DNA of 5,764 nucleotides. Source: Pseudodesulfovibrio sp. GTDB taxonomy: Bacteria; Desulfobacterota; Desulfovibrionia; Desulfovibrionales; Desulfovibrionaceae. Numbering within the stretch: position 1 is the first letter of the stretch; every line of letters begins with the position of its first letter. The DNA is taken from assembly GCA_022712815.1 (NCBI GenBank), contig JAFLJW010000350.1:1-5764 (forward strand), in the 5' to 3' direction. Positions 5,502-5,764 of the stretch are shown piece after piece. Below the pieces are notes generated by a model. It made no database searches and had not been told where the DNA came from. It saw only the letters and a list, made by a program, of their open reading frames with translations. The position numbers and the translations under genes were made by a program.

Positions 5502-5764
5502 ATGAAGAACATATCCATTTTTTTGATCACCGTGGTGCTGATCCTCTCGTTTCTGTCCGGGGCAGTCTGTGCCGAGGGGTGGGGTGAGATTCGTGAGGCC
5601 ACTCTCAATCTTAATGTTCGTGAAAAGCGGACGCCGAAAAGCGAACATGTCGTGACCCTTGCCAAGGGGCAGCGAGTCAAGGTCGATTTTTTGAAAGATG
5701 GCTGGGTTGCCATATTCAACCTCAATGAATCCAAACGGGATGAGTCAAGGGCAATCGGCTACGC
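5502..5764 (+). CDS. Secreted SH3-like domain protein, N-terminal part
   Basis: The first 87 codons are present; the gene runs off the window. Residues 1-24 form a Sec signal peptide (MKN, a hydrophobic core, then a VCA cleavage motif with cutting likely after Ala24). The Cys at 23 does not sit in a good lipobox, so a lipoprotein is unlikely. Residues about 30-72 match a bacterial SH3 (SH3b) repeat: ATLNLNVREKRT corresponds to the LNVRSGPS-type start, followed by VVTLAKGQRVKV and KDGWVAIF, the usual GWV strand. Such domains often bind cell-wall peptides, but the partner cannot be told here. A good AAGGAG supports this start; the ATG at 5494 and GTG at 5491 hit a stop after three to four codons. 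It lies 39 bases after lptC, probably in the same operon. A specific function is not recognised. Confidence 0.82.
   Translation, partial: MKNISIFLITVVLILSFLSGAVCAEGWGEIREATLNLNVREKRTPKSEHVVTLAKGQRVKVDFLKDGWVAIFNLNESKRDESRAIGY

Noticed and set aside
4320..5648. A 442-codon open frame on the minus strand across kdsC, lptC and the SH3-like gene
   Set aside because: All three plus-strand genes start at positions divisible by 3 and so share one phase. Their common antisense frame stays open for the same codon-use reason. The translation resembles no family I know, and it covers three well-supported genes.

Overview
The window looks like chromosomal DNA from a Gram-negative bacterium of moderate GC content, most likely a deltaproteobacterium of the Desulfovibrio/Pseudodesulfovibrio group. 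This assignment is inferred from the style of the proteins (a NifX/NifB-type small protein, a long PurQ with a GYGTNC start, an AGPC-type KdsA) and from a long GC-rich hairpin next to a GCCTCCGGCGG string. It was not checked against any database. No mobile element, CRISPR array, rRNA or tRNA was seen.

Layout. Bases 1-44 (minus strand) hold only the first 14 codons of a probable NifX/NifB-type cofactor-binding protein. Bases 45-398 are a gene-free interval with a probable promoter for that gene, a short inverted repeat, and a 61-base hairpin one arm of which also reads as a four-tract G-quadruplex motif. Bases 399-1725 (minus strand) carry purQ followed 7 bases later by tadA, probably one transcript: purine synthesis and tRNA wobble-adenosine deamination. 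Bases 1726-1898 are a divergent promoter region. From 1899 to the window end (plus strand) runs a tightly packed operon: pyrG, kdsA, kdsC, lptC and a secreted SH3-like protein cut by the window edge.

How the genes work together. PyrG makes CTP. KdsA and KdsC make Kdo-8-phosphate and then free Kdo. CTP is the nucleotide used by CMP-Kdo synthetase (not in this window), so the first three genes together supply substrates for the lipopolysaccharide inner core. LptC is the inner-membrane-anchored periplasmic part of the lipopolysaccharide export bridge. Junctions in the operon are extremely tight (1-base overlap, 11-base overlap, 0-base gap), which suggests translational coupling. The gap only opens to 39 bases before the SH3-like gene, which occupies the slot where lptA is often found.

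The window is mostly ordinary core metabolism; I found no convincing undescribed system. The points most worth a second look are the mixed metal/non-metal signature of KdsA, the G-quadruplex/hairpin element after tadA, and the SH3-like gene directly after lptC.
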